NCBI RefSeq assembly: GCF_036884655.1
Contig: NC_088340.1
Span: 7,953,501-8,017,500 of the forward strand
Source: Musa acuminata AAA Group
Taxonomy: Eukaryota > Streptophyta > Magnoliopsida > Zingiberales > Musaceae
Length of the DNA: 64,000 bases
Reading direction: 5' to 3'
Both the position numbers and the translations under genes were made by a program. Shown here one piece after another: positions 12,001-23,357 of the stretch. How positions within the stretch are numbered: position 1 is the first letter of the stretch; every line of letters starts with the position of its first letter. The notes under the pieces are model-generated. The model did not search any database. It saw nothing but the letters and a program-made list of their open reading frames with translations, and was not told the origin of the DNA.

Positions 12001-15000
12001 TTTTCACTATATACTGGCAGAAGCTGGGATAATGCCCTGCAAGCACCAACTTTTACAGGTGCTGGACTGCACAACAAATATGCCTAAATTAGCAAAAAGA
12101 TTGCCTCACTACAACTAAGTTGCAAATGCAGCAATGATCTATTTCTTACACATCTGAAGCTATCGCTTGAATAGCAGCATATAATGACTGTTCACATATC
12201 CTTCTATTTATCTGCATAGTATTTAAAATACTCAGTATCTGGAATATTCCATGTATGGCAAGGAGGACAATCAAGATTCAAGAGGATGGAAATCAATGTC
12301 ATACCAGAGAAGAGAACTTGGATATAGTTGAAAAAATGCGTGCATGAAGAAAAGGACATTCATGTATTCCTGACAGCAGAAAACCATCATATTTTAACAT
12401 TAGAAAAACCTAGTTCTAAAAGAACTTTGACTACCTGCCCCTGAATCTTCAGTGATCATCTGCTCAAGAAGATTCCTTAAGTTATCTTTTGTTAGCTTTG
12501 AAGCCTGAAAGAAGGGTAAGATTCAAGGACTTATAAAATGAAACCCAAAGGAAAGCAAGACTAAAAAATAAAGATGAAATGTAGTCATTCCAGCTAGGAG
12601 TCCGAATGTAAACAAAGTTAATGTTGACAGCATCTTATCATCAAATCAGATAAGAAAACAAACCTCTGCTTCAATCAACTGTTCGGATAAAGAAACCAGT
12701 GCAAATAGAGATGCTTCTTGTAACTGGAACAACCAGCAGCAGTTTGAAATTTGACAATAGATACATGTACAAAAAAACAAATATGAAAAACCAGCCTTCA
12801 GCAGACAGAAGTCAAGGTAAACATTAAGTAGTAGTAAATGTACCAAGAGTCAAGTACAAACAACACGTCATAATTACATCACAAATAGCATCAAAATCAT
12901 AGTTCACTGAACATAAATAAAATAAATAAGAAGCACAAGAAACGAGCTCCATTGCCACTGACAACACAACTTCTTGAAAAACCAAAATTGGATAAATTTC
13001 AGCTAAAAGAATTTGAGAGTTTGTGACCCAACTGTTATGGGTACGGAAGTAGTATATACACATCTGAGATCTCCAGATGAACCTATTAGATAGGGAGTCA
13101 TTTTGAAATAGCAGCATATGGAGAAGAAGAGGAAGACATAAGAACACTTTATTGGAAACAATAAGAAGAGTTTCAACAGCTGATGACTTTTATTTTAAGT
13201 AGTAAGGTTGAGCTCAACAGAGCTTAATGGCACGAAAAGATCCATGTAGATGAAGACAAATAGTCTGATGTATGATTTGTTGTTTTTCAATTTAAACTCA
13301 TGTAACAAGAGAGCAAACTTCCACAAGCACCTAAATTTCAAACAATCTAGGTGAAAAGTATCACATCCCAGCCTGATAGATCTACCAACCTAATAACTTG
13401 GATACAATGGACCTAAAACCATGTGATCCAAAATGTTTAAACTCAACTTACTAGTAGTATCCCATCTAGTTCTTATACTGTCATAATCCCCTCTCGCTTA
13501 GCGATGAAGGACTAATCAGCATGTTGTGTCCTTATCAAGGTCCAACATAAATCCACCATCATTTGCTAGCGGACAACATGTGAAGCTCATGGCCCAATCA
13601 TGGCTCCACCCCTTGACATGCCTCTTGCACCATACCTCAATAGCCTTTTCTTACATAGCACCAACCACCATATGTGTGTAGTACTAAGTCTAGTATGGTT
13701 ACAATTTTCAGTCTGATCTGATAAGCCAACTTAATAAACCTAAAGCACATGACCCAAAATGCTTAAGTTCAATTCTTTATCAGTACACCAATCTAGCCCT
13801 ACATTCCATAATAACCTCCCACTAAATCAAGGTGTCACAAAAAAGTAAGAGAACTTCTAACATATGGAGCAGCATCATATACAAGGAAAAGTTTTTAGAT
13901 ATATGAAACCAAAAACTTAATATAGAGTTAGAAAAATGTTCACTCACTCTCCACCAATCTGCAGAACCTGCACCTTTTGCTTGGCATGATTCAGAAAAAT
14001 GGCTTTGACATGCCTCCATTATAGATTTGATTGCTTCTCCACCATAAGCATTAGTTAACTCTTCCAGCAGGAGAGACCCTGGATATAGTTTATTTAGTAA
14101 ATGCATCATAAAAATACAACCGAAATTTGTAAGTGCTGATGACAATTTCAAGCTCATGGAAGTATAAATACAGTCTCCAAACAAGAATTAAATGACACAA
14201 AACATGAAAACTATATGTCATGACTCTATAAATCACATTAGCTACTAAATTCCATTGAATATCATAAACAACAAAGAAATATGAAGGATTCCCTTGATGA
14301 GCCAGCACCTACTAAGTAAACACAGTAAAAATGCCTAGACCAGCTATGAGTATCAGTCTCCCGACAGGCCAAAACATGGGCCTAGTGCACCATAAATTGG
14401 CCAACTTTTGCTTTGTCTTAAGAAAAACATGACCTACAAAGTCTTAATTATCATGCCAACAAAAGGATGGGCATTAAGCAGATAACATGGTCTGGTACTG
14501 GAAAAAAGTTTGAATATTTATAAATAAAAGCTATGAACATTATGAGGCAAAATTCCTTTTCAACACAGCTGCACTCAGAGAAAGAAGAAAGAGGAGCAGT
14601 TCTAGCTACTGGTAACCCTTCAAGATACAGATTCATTTAAGATTGCTACATTTTCTTGTTAACTCCTGGCCAAGAGTGAAAACATCCAGAAACTTAAAGA
14701 CCAACAAAGAAGAAATGCTTCTCTCAGCACAAACTAAACCTCCATAAATCAACTGTTGCCCAATTAAAGCCATAAGCTCCCAGAAACTAAAGTGAAACAA
14801 ATAAGTCCACCAGAACAATTAATTTTACCTGGATACTCTGGAGAAGAATTATAAGGATTAACTAGAACTTGTTCAAATAATTTGTACCTGATACACGACA
14901 ACTATAAGTTACATCATCCTCATCCGCAACATACTGGTTAGCATCTAGTGACCAACTGTGTTCCTACAACAAAGTGAACATCAAAAAAAAAAAAAAACAA

Positions 15001-18000
15001 ACAACACAAAGAAATGGTCAACAAATAACTCACTACCAAACAAAGTTGAAGATGATATCAACAAAATCCTAAAGAAAGCAATATAAATAACTAATGGCAT
15101 TAGAAGTTCCAAAAATGAAGTGTATGAAACAAACAAGAAAATCAACACAAATTGCAGCAGTTAAATCCAGAAGTTTGGCTGAGACTATTTGAGGATCAGT
15201 TAAATTTTACAGAATGATGTCACATAAGCATGTCTTGAAACATAGTACTCAGGGTCTTAATAGATTAGCCAACTATAAAAATAATAAATGAAATCAAGTT
15301 ATGACTGGACAAGAAAGAAAAACAAAAATATTGGTGTTAACATTTAACCTGACTATGATTTGACAGCTTCTTAACCAACATTTAATCCTAAGCAAGTTGG
15401 ATTATATTATATATACCACTACAATTCAAAATTTTTCATAACATAAGGCACTTGATTATATACCCAAAGGAGCATACCTGTTCTTCAGTTATCTGAAGAA
15501 AAGCAATAGTGTAATAAATCAGCTCCTTCACATCCCTGCCAATGACCTTCAAGCACCCAGATTGACATGAATAAAAACAGTCTAGGAAATGGGAAGTTAC
15601 CAAAAGTGTGATAGATGTGTTAGTATGTACCTTCGCCAATCTAGATTTTCCCACGATAGTTAACAAGAACTCAAATAACTAAAGATAAATGACAACATTA
15701 GATGATGAATCAGAAAATTTTAAAAGATAATTAAACTCTTGCACAAAATGAAAAACTTAACCAATGTCTTTATGTATTAGTCATGCATATGTTAAAGCCA
15801 TAAAGAGTTCGAAGCAAACAGAAAAGAATCTCAAACAAGAATGAAATAGAAAAATGTAACCACAAATTCTATATTTTTCTCTTCACTATTCTTCAAAAAC
15901 TGAAGTTATCCATATGCAGTCATGATTTATTAGAACTAGTGATGATACAATCAAAAATCACCAAATCAACTATTTGACATTTTTCTTTAACGTTTTCTAG
16001 AGTCTTAAACCAAGTCAATCAATTGAAATATAGAGTAAGTGGTACCTCAAATTCAGGTAACTATAACTAGAGCACGTCTAAATGAACCCAGGGATGCTCA
16101 TCCTCCTAATGCTCACAAAGCTATAAACTCCCATCCAATTTCAGGTATATCTGTAACAATGGTTAAATGTTTGTGGAGAGCATAATAAAGTGTTGGATGA
16201 CTTCAATCTCATATAAGATTGATCCTACTCATTCTTGTATCACTACCTTAACAGAGGCTTCCAGACTTTTTCCCCCCTTTTTTTAGAGTCTATCATGAAA
16301 ATATTCCTGAAAGGAATACAATCTCCACCAAGATCATCCGAGCAGGTATAGTAATTCAAGGGAGAAATATGTCTGTGAGGCATACAACAACTAGTATTAT
16401 GGTTCCTACTTCCTACTACCATAGAATCTATACAGAAGAGAAGAAAAGACGAACAAAGAACAACAAAAGAAGTGGGAAGTAAACAGCAGTTACGAATATC
16501 TAATATAGAAATTCCTGCTGGTTGGGTTGTCATCTCATTTTACTATGAGCAACAAGAGGATTGGAAAATCAACAACTTTTCAAGCCAGTAAGCAACAAAC
16601 CGTTTTGATAGATGGGTTGCTAACAAAATTCAAACATAAGGCATCATCAATCTATACAGAAATTATAGAGACAAAAGAAGAAGAATAAATAATTCTACAA
16701 GAGGAACATGCTTCAGATAAGAAAGTCCAAGAATATTATGCTCTAACTAACAAAACATTTTTTCAAGATGCAAACATTTGCAAAGCAACATAAAATGGAA
16801 ACACACACAAATTGTTTATTTAATTATGTTCTATGTGTTGATTCAGTATATCACATCCAATTTTTATTTGGCATATTTTTCATACTGGACAGATACTGTT
16901 AGTTAGACTAGACAGTGGAACGAAACAGTCAAGAGTTCCAAGAAGAATCATGTACCTGAATGACAAAGGAATCAAGACTTTTTTCACCACCATCTGAATC
17001 ATACCTTCCTGAATGTGAATCCTGCTTACCTTCTATTGCTGATAGTTGATATACTTTCAGAGAAGAAATAAATGTCTGCCACAAAGGTGCAAGAATGACT
17101 GCACAAAGATTTCATTCTCATAATCTGTATTAAAAAAGCAATATTAACAGGAAAAAAACACAACATAGGATAAGTTCTCATGGCTCCATAATGTTCCAAG
17201 ATTGTTACCAGAAAATTGTGTTTCGCTAAGGTTGGAAATGCTCTGAACAAACTGGAGCAGACATTTCAGCACCTAATGTCACATCAAAGGCACACATAAA
17301 TAATTAAATACATCTAAACAAAGTAAATGAGAGTAAATGCATCTACCTCCATCCTGAGGCTCCAGTCATCAGGATCTTCGGACTGCATTGGATCTTGTAA
17401 GATGATGGAGAACTGTTCCATCAAAGAACTAAGCATTGGCATCATCATTGTTATAGTTTCCGTCTGCACCATCAGATGTCCATAGTTATTTTTGAAGAAA
17501 AGTGGAAAACCATTAGAACAGTCACACTCCATGGGCAAAAGCAACGAGAAAAAACAAGAAGAAGAAGAGAAGTTTACCTTATATACCCCACTCATAGTTC
17601 CCAAGACTGAGACACAAGAGTGAACCACTGAAAGAGCTTTTGCACGCAGAGATTTTTCATACAACTACAAATTAAAAAGTAGAAGCTTAAGCAAAAAAGA
17701 GTGAAGGAGCTAATTCAATTTGAAAAGTAAATAAGTAAAAAAATAAAATCCAGGCAAAAGCACATTCATTAAACAACTTACATGGGAGGAAGATATAATA
17801 GTGTGCAAGTACGGAAAGAGAGAGGGAACTAATTTTGGAACCAATGTATCATCCAAATCATCAGATAGAAGAGCTAAACATCTTAAAGATCCATGCACTG
17901 TGGCAAGAGAAAAAAAATACAATGTCAAGTCAATAAAAAATAAAAGATATGTGGGGAGACACTAAGCAGTAAGTACACAGAATTGTATTAGTTTTGTATA

Positions 18001-19497
18001 GTTGATGACATAATATACAAAGTTTTTATCTGTTGAGATTTTCAAGCTATAATATCATATTACCTCCATTGATATTGTTCTCTCCACTTATCAATTTCAA
18101 GAGGAAAGGCAATAATTCAGGCCAATCCTCTGGCCAGTCATACTGAGCAATTGATGCTATTGCCATGCTTACAGCTGTACGGATTTTCCCATGAGAGTCA
18201 TCCAAACAAGGAGGCAGAAGTTGGCGTATAGCTGCCTGTTGAATTATAACTTGAGGTAAAAAATTAAAGAAAAAAAAACTGAAGCACAATGAATCTACAT
18301 GCTACAGATTTTTTGATTATGCATATCCATGAAAACTAACCAAATATTGTCAGAAACACAACAGAAAAGTATTAAACATAAAGCCAATCAGTAATGATAC
18401 AAAAATATGCCCCCAAAAGAATACTGAAATATATTGGAATTAGCAAGTCTTAAACAGATTCAGTTGAGCATAGCAGAACAACCACATTAGTTTACAAACA
18501 AAATTTAAATCCCTCCTGTTCAAAGGCATAAGAGCTGCACAAACTTTAATTTATAAAAGAAAAACTGTAGCCAAAAAGACCTTCTCTTCAGGTGAAACAA
18601 CAGGATGTACAAAATTCTCTTCATCTTCCTGCCAATGCTGCTTTATGAATTGCTTGAGCAAGACTGCTGCCAGGTGGAGGAAGTTAAGTCTCACAATAAA
18701 CAGGGACCTTCCCAAGAAAGTAATCACAACCAAACAATTTATTGAAGGAAAAATACACAACTCTAATAAATTTACTAGGATATTTGACGTAATCCAAATG
18801 AGATCTCCTTGTTCACCATGATCTTGGACAGAGCAGCCCCAAAACCTGTGTGAGAAGAAACAAAAACCACTTTGTAGCAGTTATCAAATCTGAAACAATA
18901 GAACAGGTAGAAACACAATTTCCGTAGATGATAAAGCAGTACAGAGATGAAGTGACATCCTACAAAAATGCTAGGTTAGTAAAAAAGGAATCAAAGTGGT
19001 TGACAATTCTGCAACCTGCTTCTTTTTCTTTTGTGCCAAAACAACACAATGGCATTGAGCCAGAAAATAATCCTGTTAGAAAATTACTACAGCAACACAA
19101 ATTATAAATAATAAACCAAAATGGTCGACGCACAACATGAACGACTAGAGTTGACTATCAACGAAACAACTAGAGTGCCATCGCGTTGTTACTACAGCGA
19201 CAACATGGCCGATCATCGCGTTGACTATCAACGAAACAACTAGAGTGCCATTCAGACCTGGTCAATTACCTAGTCCTAGTAAAGTAAACACCAAATAACC
19301 CTTCCAAGATGCTAAATGTACGACTTGTAACTGGTGTCTCGAGAAACAAATACCAAAGAACGAAAAATCCAACCCGGTTGTGAAGAGGCCTGCTGTAGCG
19401 ACGCCTCGGCGAAGGACCGGATGTCGCGGCTGGTGTCGAGCGTCGCGGAGAGGCAATCCAGAAGCCATTTCTGGTCCCGATCCACAACGGGTTCCAT
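6015..19497 (-). CDS. IPO9: Importin-9-type karyopherin beta, 33 exons
   Basis: Exons in transcript order: 19374-19497, 18784-18845, 18581-18673, 18064-18235, 17782-17897, 17578-17664, 17347-17463, 17209-17272, 16956-17098, 15631-15678, 15478-15546, 14888-14963, 13948-14078, 12664-12723, 12435-12504, 12305-12369, 12150-12211, 11946-12066, 11817-11874, 11568-11680, 10332-10409, 9976-10038, 9768-9863, 9556-9665, 8716-8905, 8210-8324, 7401-7513, 7245-7322, 6695-6763, 6480-6611, 6316-6372, 6156-6236, 6015-6065. They total 3,084 nt, 1,027 aa plus stop, all in phase. The N-terminus has the importin-beta pattern (RSFAEASLQQAS, GLRQLAAVLLKQFIKQHW, YDWPEDWPELLP); the rest is helical HEAT repeats such as DPFISIDAVEVLE and GSYILQLILHLPSQM; a DDDDDEDSDWEE acidic stretch and GDDDGDYDDD sit near the C-terminus. 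Importin-9 proteins carry histones, ribosomal proteins and other basic cargo into the nucleus with Ran. Intron 2 is AT-AC. No stop or frameshift was found, so the gene looks intact. Confidence 0.93.
10410..11567 (-). other. Importin-9 intron 20, possible insertion
   Basis: At 1,158 bp this is one of the longest introns of the gene. The middle (about 10620-11340) differs in feel from the AT-rich flanks, with denser GC and a CTATATATAGG TATA-like motif near 11303. No terminal inverted repeat, target duplication or protein motif was identified. Confidence 0.3.
12724..13947 (-). repeat. Importin-9 intron 13 with two related repeat copies
   Basis: Within this 1,224-bp intron two related segments lie in the same direction, about 13370-13500 and 13705-13840. 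Shared words include CTGAT(A/C)(A/T)G, CCAACCTAATAA against CCAACTTAATAA, a (G/C)ATCCAAAATG / GACCCAAAATG motif, CCATCTAG against CAATCTAG, and CATAATCCCCTC against CATAATAACCTC. The second ends near GTGTCAC and the first starts near TCACATCCC, suggesting remnants of a small LTR-type insertion. Confidence 0.4.
18674..18783 (-). other. U12-type AT-AC intron in importin-9 gene
   Basis: Intron 2, 110 bp, starts ATATCCTAGT (one mismatch from ATATCCTT at position 8) and ends GACTTAACTTCCTCCAC, with a CTTAAC branch core about 10 nt before a terminal AC. Splicing here joins CGT-CAA to CTG-GCA, giving the conserved LRQ-LAAVLLKQF. The nearest GT-AG pair (GTAAAT with a CAG inside the exon) shifts the frame, so AT-AC is the only reading that keeps the protein. 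Confidence 0.85.
19150..19251. repeat. Pair of 32-bp perfect direct repeats in importin-9 intron 1
   Basis: The 32 bases at 19150-19181 recur without change at 19220-19251. Each starts with the small palindrome GTTGACTATCAAC and ends in CTAGAGTGCCAT. The 38 bases between them are also GC-richer than the intron. They sit about 120 bp downstream of the first exon in transcript direction. Confidence 0.85.
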
Positions 19498-21719
19498 CAA
19501 GAAAACGCTAGAGCGATCGGCGAGTAGGGGCTCGGGATTTCCGCAAGGGCCACCGCAGCGACGGGGGCGAGGAGGGCGGCGAGATCGGAGAAGCGCTGTG
19601 GGGTGGCTGTCTGATATCCGCCTGGGGAACGGTCGGGGCGAGCGAGTTTAGGGTTTTTATAGGGATTGAGATGGCTGTGTCGCGCGGGGGGAGGGGGATG
19701 GGGGCGCGATGTGGTTGTTTGGGATGTGAGCTTTTGAGCGCGGCTTTTGGAATTGGTGCTTTTGGGTCGAGCCCAATCCGAACTAAGCGGGTTCATTATA
19801 CGGTAGTTAGATCCGATTAGTATTTAGACTTAAAAATTTAACTTAAAATTCTTATAATTATAAAAATAAAATATTTTAATTTTATTTATCATAATATCAT
19901 TAATTTTATCGATAAAAATATTTAAATAAAAAATAATTTTTATATTCTAAATGATGACGAATGATATCGATAATGACCGACGATGACATCATGAGTAACA
20001 GATGAGAATTATATTTTTATTGGAAATAATATGAAGTTCGATTAACTCAATTTCATTCCTTTATTTATGAAAAGAATAAGATAAATCTTGATGACTCTTT
20101 TTTGTCATCTATGTTAATATTATCTTTAATTTACGTTATTTCTTTTAAATTGATCTTTCATTGTTTGATTTGGATTCTTTGTTATGGTTTCTTTATTAAG
20201 ATTTAAATTGCATTGACCACCCGATGGATAAAAAGGGAGAATCTCATTTTTCATAAATAATTCAGTTATGACTGACTATTCATGATATTATGTTCGCTTA
20301 CCAAAGTTTTCTTGGCTCGAACTTTACGTATCTATCTCAATAGCCTTCTTTTAGGTCATTGCCTTTTTAATTCACATCGATCCTCGTTCTAATCCTAAAT
20401 CATTTATTTTTGAACCCTTGTGGACGGATTAGGCAACAAAGTAGGAGTAAAAACTGCTGGTTCGGTAGGATTGGAAGGGGTGTGTTTGGCACCATGCGAA
20501 GAGTGGGACCTCAAGGGAAGGGAACGGGTTTGAGTTGACCCAGGTGAGGTGAGGGCGGTGTTTATTGGACTCGAGTCCGAGACGGGATTGGAAGACGCGT
20601 GATTGGGTTGAGCTCGAGAAATGGGATTTTGGGCAAAGTCATTCTTGGTCCTCCGCCTATTGTGTGATCTGTGGCCCATATAGGTGGGCCACGTCCATCA
20701 CAGCCCATTGTGTGTTCTGGTGGGGGATCCTCCGCCGGTGGTCGGAGTGCTCAGCTGCTTCACCGGTGCACATTTGGTCGGATTTGTGCGACCGCATGAG
20801 CAACAAAAATTCGGAATATTTTTATAAGCTATAGTTAGGAAAAAGTATATCGTCTCTAGCATCATCCGGATGTCCCTTAGAAGAGGGAGGGAGACATCAA
20901 GACAGTGATTTCATATTGGCTAGTAAACTCACGTACAATGACGAAAGAATCATTCGATAACTATGTCGATACCGATACAAAATGAATTTTATCTTTCGTC
21001 AATACTCTTTTCATATATAACAGTCACTCATAACTTCTAGATGTTATTGTCCATCACACATCATTCATCATCATCGATTAGAATATTAAAATTATTATTA
21101 TTTATTATTTTATTATTTTTATTATTTATTATTAGAATATTTTTAATATCATCATCGATTAGAATATTAAAATTAATATTATTTTAATATTAATTTCAAT
21201 AAAAATTAATATTTTTATTGAAATTTAACTCTATGCAGCTCATGTCGCTCTTGCAACAACTCAAGGACTCCAGCTTTAAAACATAACTCAAGACATCTTA
21301 CCTATAGCAACCTTTGCAAGACAACAGTATGCTAATATCAGCTGGAGAGGTACTTCACCTCCAAACATCTTGTATGAATACGATGATTTAAGGTAATTTT
21401 ATTCTTCCAAAAGAAAGAGATACAAAGAGAATAATATAAAAATATCTAATTATTTAAATAAAAAAGTAACAGTGTATATAGGTGGATATATATAATAACT
21501 TGGATGTAGTATGATTTAGTAACTTTAATGATATAAAAAATATAAGGAGATAATTTTTTCATTGGATGCATAGAGAACTTATTAATAATTTTACTTTATA
21601 CATTATTTATGCACATATATTTGCATGAGATACCAATCCTGAAGGAAAAAGAGAGAGTTATTTTTCTAAAAAAAATCTTTCTTTTTAGAATTATTTTGAA
21701 AGGTGTCTTATGTCACTTG
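19498..21719. other. Importin-9 upstream region and AT-rich intergenic DNA
   Basis: The first 250 bases upstream of the importin-9 start are GC-rich with no clear TATA box, as is common for housekeeping genes. Open frames on both strands between 20404 and 20834 have no recognisable domain and are probably chance. From 21050 the sequence is very AT-rich, with a direct repeat of ATCGATTAGAATATTAAAAT (near 21074 and 21152) and a strong inverted repeat at 21192-21225. Confidence 0.45.
21192..21225. repeat. Perfect 15-bp-arm inverted repeat
   Basis: AATTTCAATAAAAAT at 21192-21206, loop TAAT, then its exact reverse complement at 21211-21225. It could form a cruciform in DNA or a hairpin in RNA. 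It lies about 500 bp left of the large copia element. Confidence 0.85.
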
Positions 21720-22239
21720 TGTTGTATCTCGGATTTTGATGATTAAATCAATTGTCATATATTATCTAATCCATATGTTGACATAAGCGTGTAGGATTAA
21801 CTACGATGAAAGTACGACATGCAGCAGGAGTTGAGCCGGAGTCAAAGACTATGATCACGTTGGGAGTTCGAGAGCTCGACGGAAGTCCGGACGGTCGTCG
21901 GAGGTTCTGCGGGAACAAATTCGAGAAGTCTAGGAGCTTACCAAAAGAAGCTCGTCGGAACTCGTCAAGTGGATCGTCACAAGTCCAGGAGTTTGCCGGA
22001 AGTCCGTCGGAGCATCGCCGGAGGTTCGTCGGATGTTCGCTGGAAGTTCGCCGGAAGCTCACCGGAAGAAGCAATTGACGCACCGGAGAAAGCTATAGTA
22101 AATGTCTTAAGAATTATCGTAGTTAACGTGTAGATTAAGTTAGGAATGAGAGGTGATCTTATTAACTTAATCTGGGGGCAATTGGGCCCTTGATAGACCC
22201 AAATTAGGCCGAATGGATCAACCCATTCGAACCAGAATT

Positions 22240-22575
22240 CCTACTAGGCGGTGGCACCGCCTAGGAGAGGGTCTCCTAGGTAAGCTGGGCGGTGCAACCG
22301 CCTCAGGTAGGCGGTGGCACCGCCTGGGCTCAGTCTCCGAGCGAGACTAGGCGGTGCAACCACCCTTGACAGGCAATGACATCGTCAGGGCTCAGCCTCC
22401 GAGCGAGACTAGGCGGTGCAACTACCCCAGGTAGGCGGTGGCACCACCAAGGCTCAGTCTTCGAGCGAGACTGGGTGGTGCAACCGCCCCTGTTAGGCGG
22501 TGGCACCGCCCAGAAGCTCAGTCTCTGAGCTGTCAGGCAGTTGTACCGCCCCAGTCAGGAGGTGGTACCGCTAGG
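22240..22575. repeat. GC-rich hairpin minisatellite inside the LTR
   Basis: Units begin at GGCTCAG near 22327, 22389, 22451 and (as AGCTCAG) 22514, a period of about 62 bp. Each unit carries two small inverted repeats: AGTCTC-CGAGC-GAGACT and GGCGGTG-G-CACCGCC (varied in some units). The same GGCGGTG/CACCGCC blocks occur singly to the left, from 22240. The 3' LTR has one unit fewer (units near 32218, 32281 and 32345). Confidence 0.85.
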
Positions 22576-22632
22576 ACCCCGAAAATCCGGGAAAAGATAT
22601 TTTTCAGCTCCAAATTCAAACTAGTTTGGGGC

Positions 22633-22642
22633 CTATATATAC
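22633..22642 (+). promoter_or_regulatory. TATA box of the 5' LTR
   Basis: CTATATATACCCC follows the GC-rich minisatellite; the same motif is kept in the 3' LTR near 32463. This is the likely start region for element transcription. Confidence 0.6.
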
Positions 22643-23309
22643 CCCACCTTTTCCTACATGAAACGGCACCGAAAATCCAATCTTACTATGTAATTTTTAG
22701 AGCTCAAAAGTGTTGTAAATGCTACAAGTTCTCCTCCCTCTTTTTTCAAGTTTTGATCTTTCAAGAGAGGAGAGAAATGTTTGTAAGGGTTGTCTCCTAA
22801 GCCCGTCAAAAGGAGTGAAATTGTAAAAGGGTGGTTGGCCTTCACCTATTGAAGGAAGGCCTCTAGTGGACGTCGATGACCTCGTTAGAGGAGGAAGCCA
22901 AAAGTGGATGTAGGTCAAGATTGACCGAACCACTCTAAATCTCGGTTTGCTTTTACTTTGAGCATTTTATCTTTACTGTAAACCTCCTCAATAGCTTATT
23001 GCCTTCAGCTCTTTTACGAACTCACTTTCAAGTTAAGTTTCCGAAAATGGTTTTACGTCGAAAATTGATTTTATCATACGAACATCATATTTCAGTTTAT
23101 GCTTTGATTTCTATCTTAACTACAAACTTCCTGGCTTACTTTACTTCAAATACATTTCCGTAAGCTTTCAAAGTTATTATCCGTACGAAATGACTTTTAC
23201 GTCGGAATCGACTTTCAACGTACGAACGCAGTTTTAATCGTCGAAAGTTTTCCGCTGCACTAATTCACCTCCCCCCCCCCTCCCTCTTAGTGCTCTTGAT
23301 CCTAATAAT

Positions 23310-23321
23310 TGGTATCAGAGC
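23310..23321 (+). other. Primer-binding site (initiator Met tRNA)
   Basis: TGGTATCAGAGC two bases after the 5' LTR, the standard primer site of plant Ty1/copia elements. Confidence 0.92.
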
Positions 23322-23357
23322 GGGGTTAACTCTCAAACGGATTAAAACCCAAGAGAT

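Larger units (their letters stand above)
21720..23307 (+). repeat. 5' LTR of the large copia element
   Basis: 1,588 bp, starting TGTTGTATCTCGG. It ends ...CCTAATA where the 3' LTR has ...CCTAACA, so the terminal CA has mutated. The left part is full of variants of CCGGAAGTTCGTCGG (21880-22070). The middle holds a GC-rich hairpin minisatellite, followed by a TATA motif. It is 154 bp longer than the 3' LTR, mainly through extra minisatellite units. Confidence 0.88.

Noticed and set aside
20404..20834. Open frames of about 90 codons on both strands
   Set aside because: No recognisable domain, promoter or splice structure; likely chance in a GC-richer patch.
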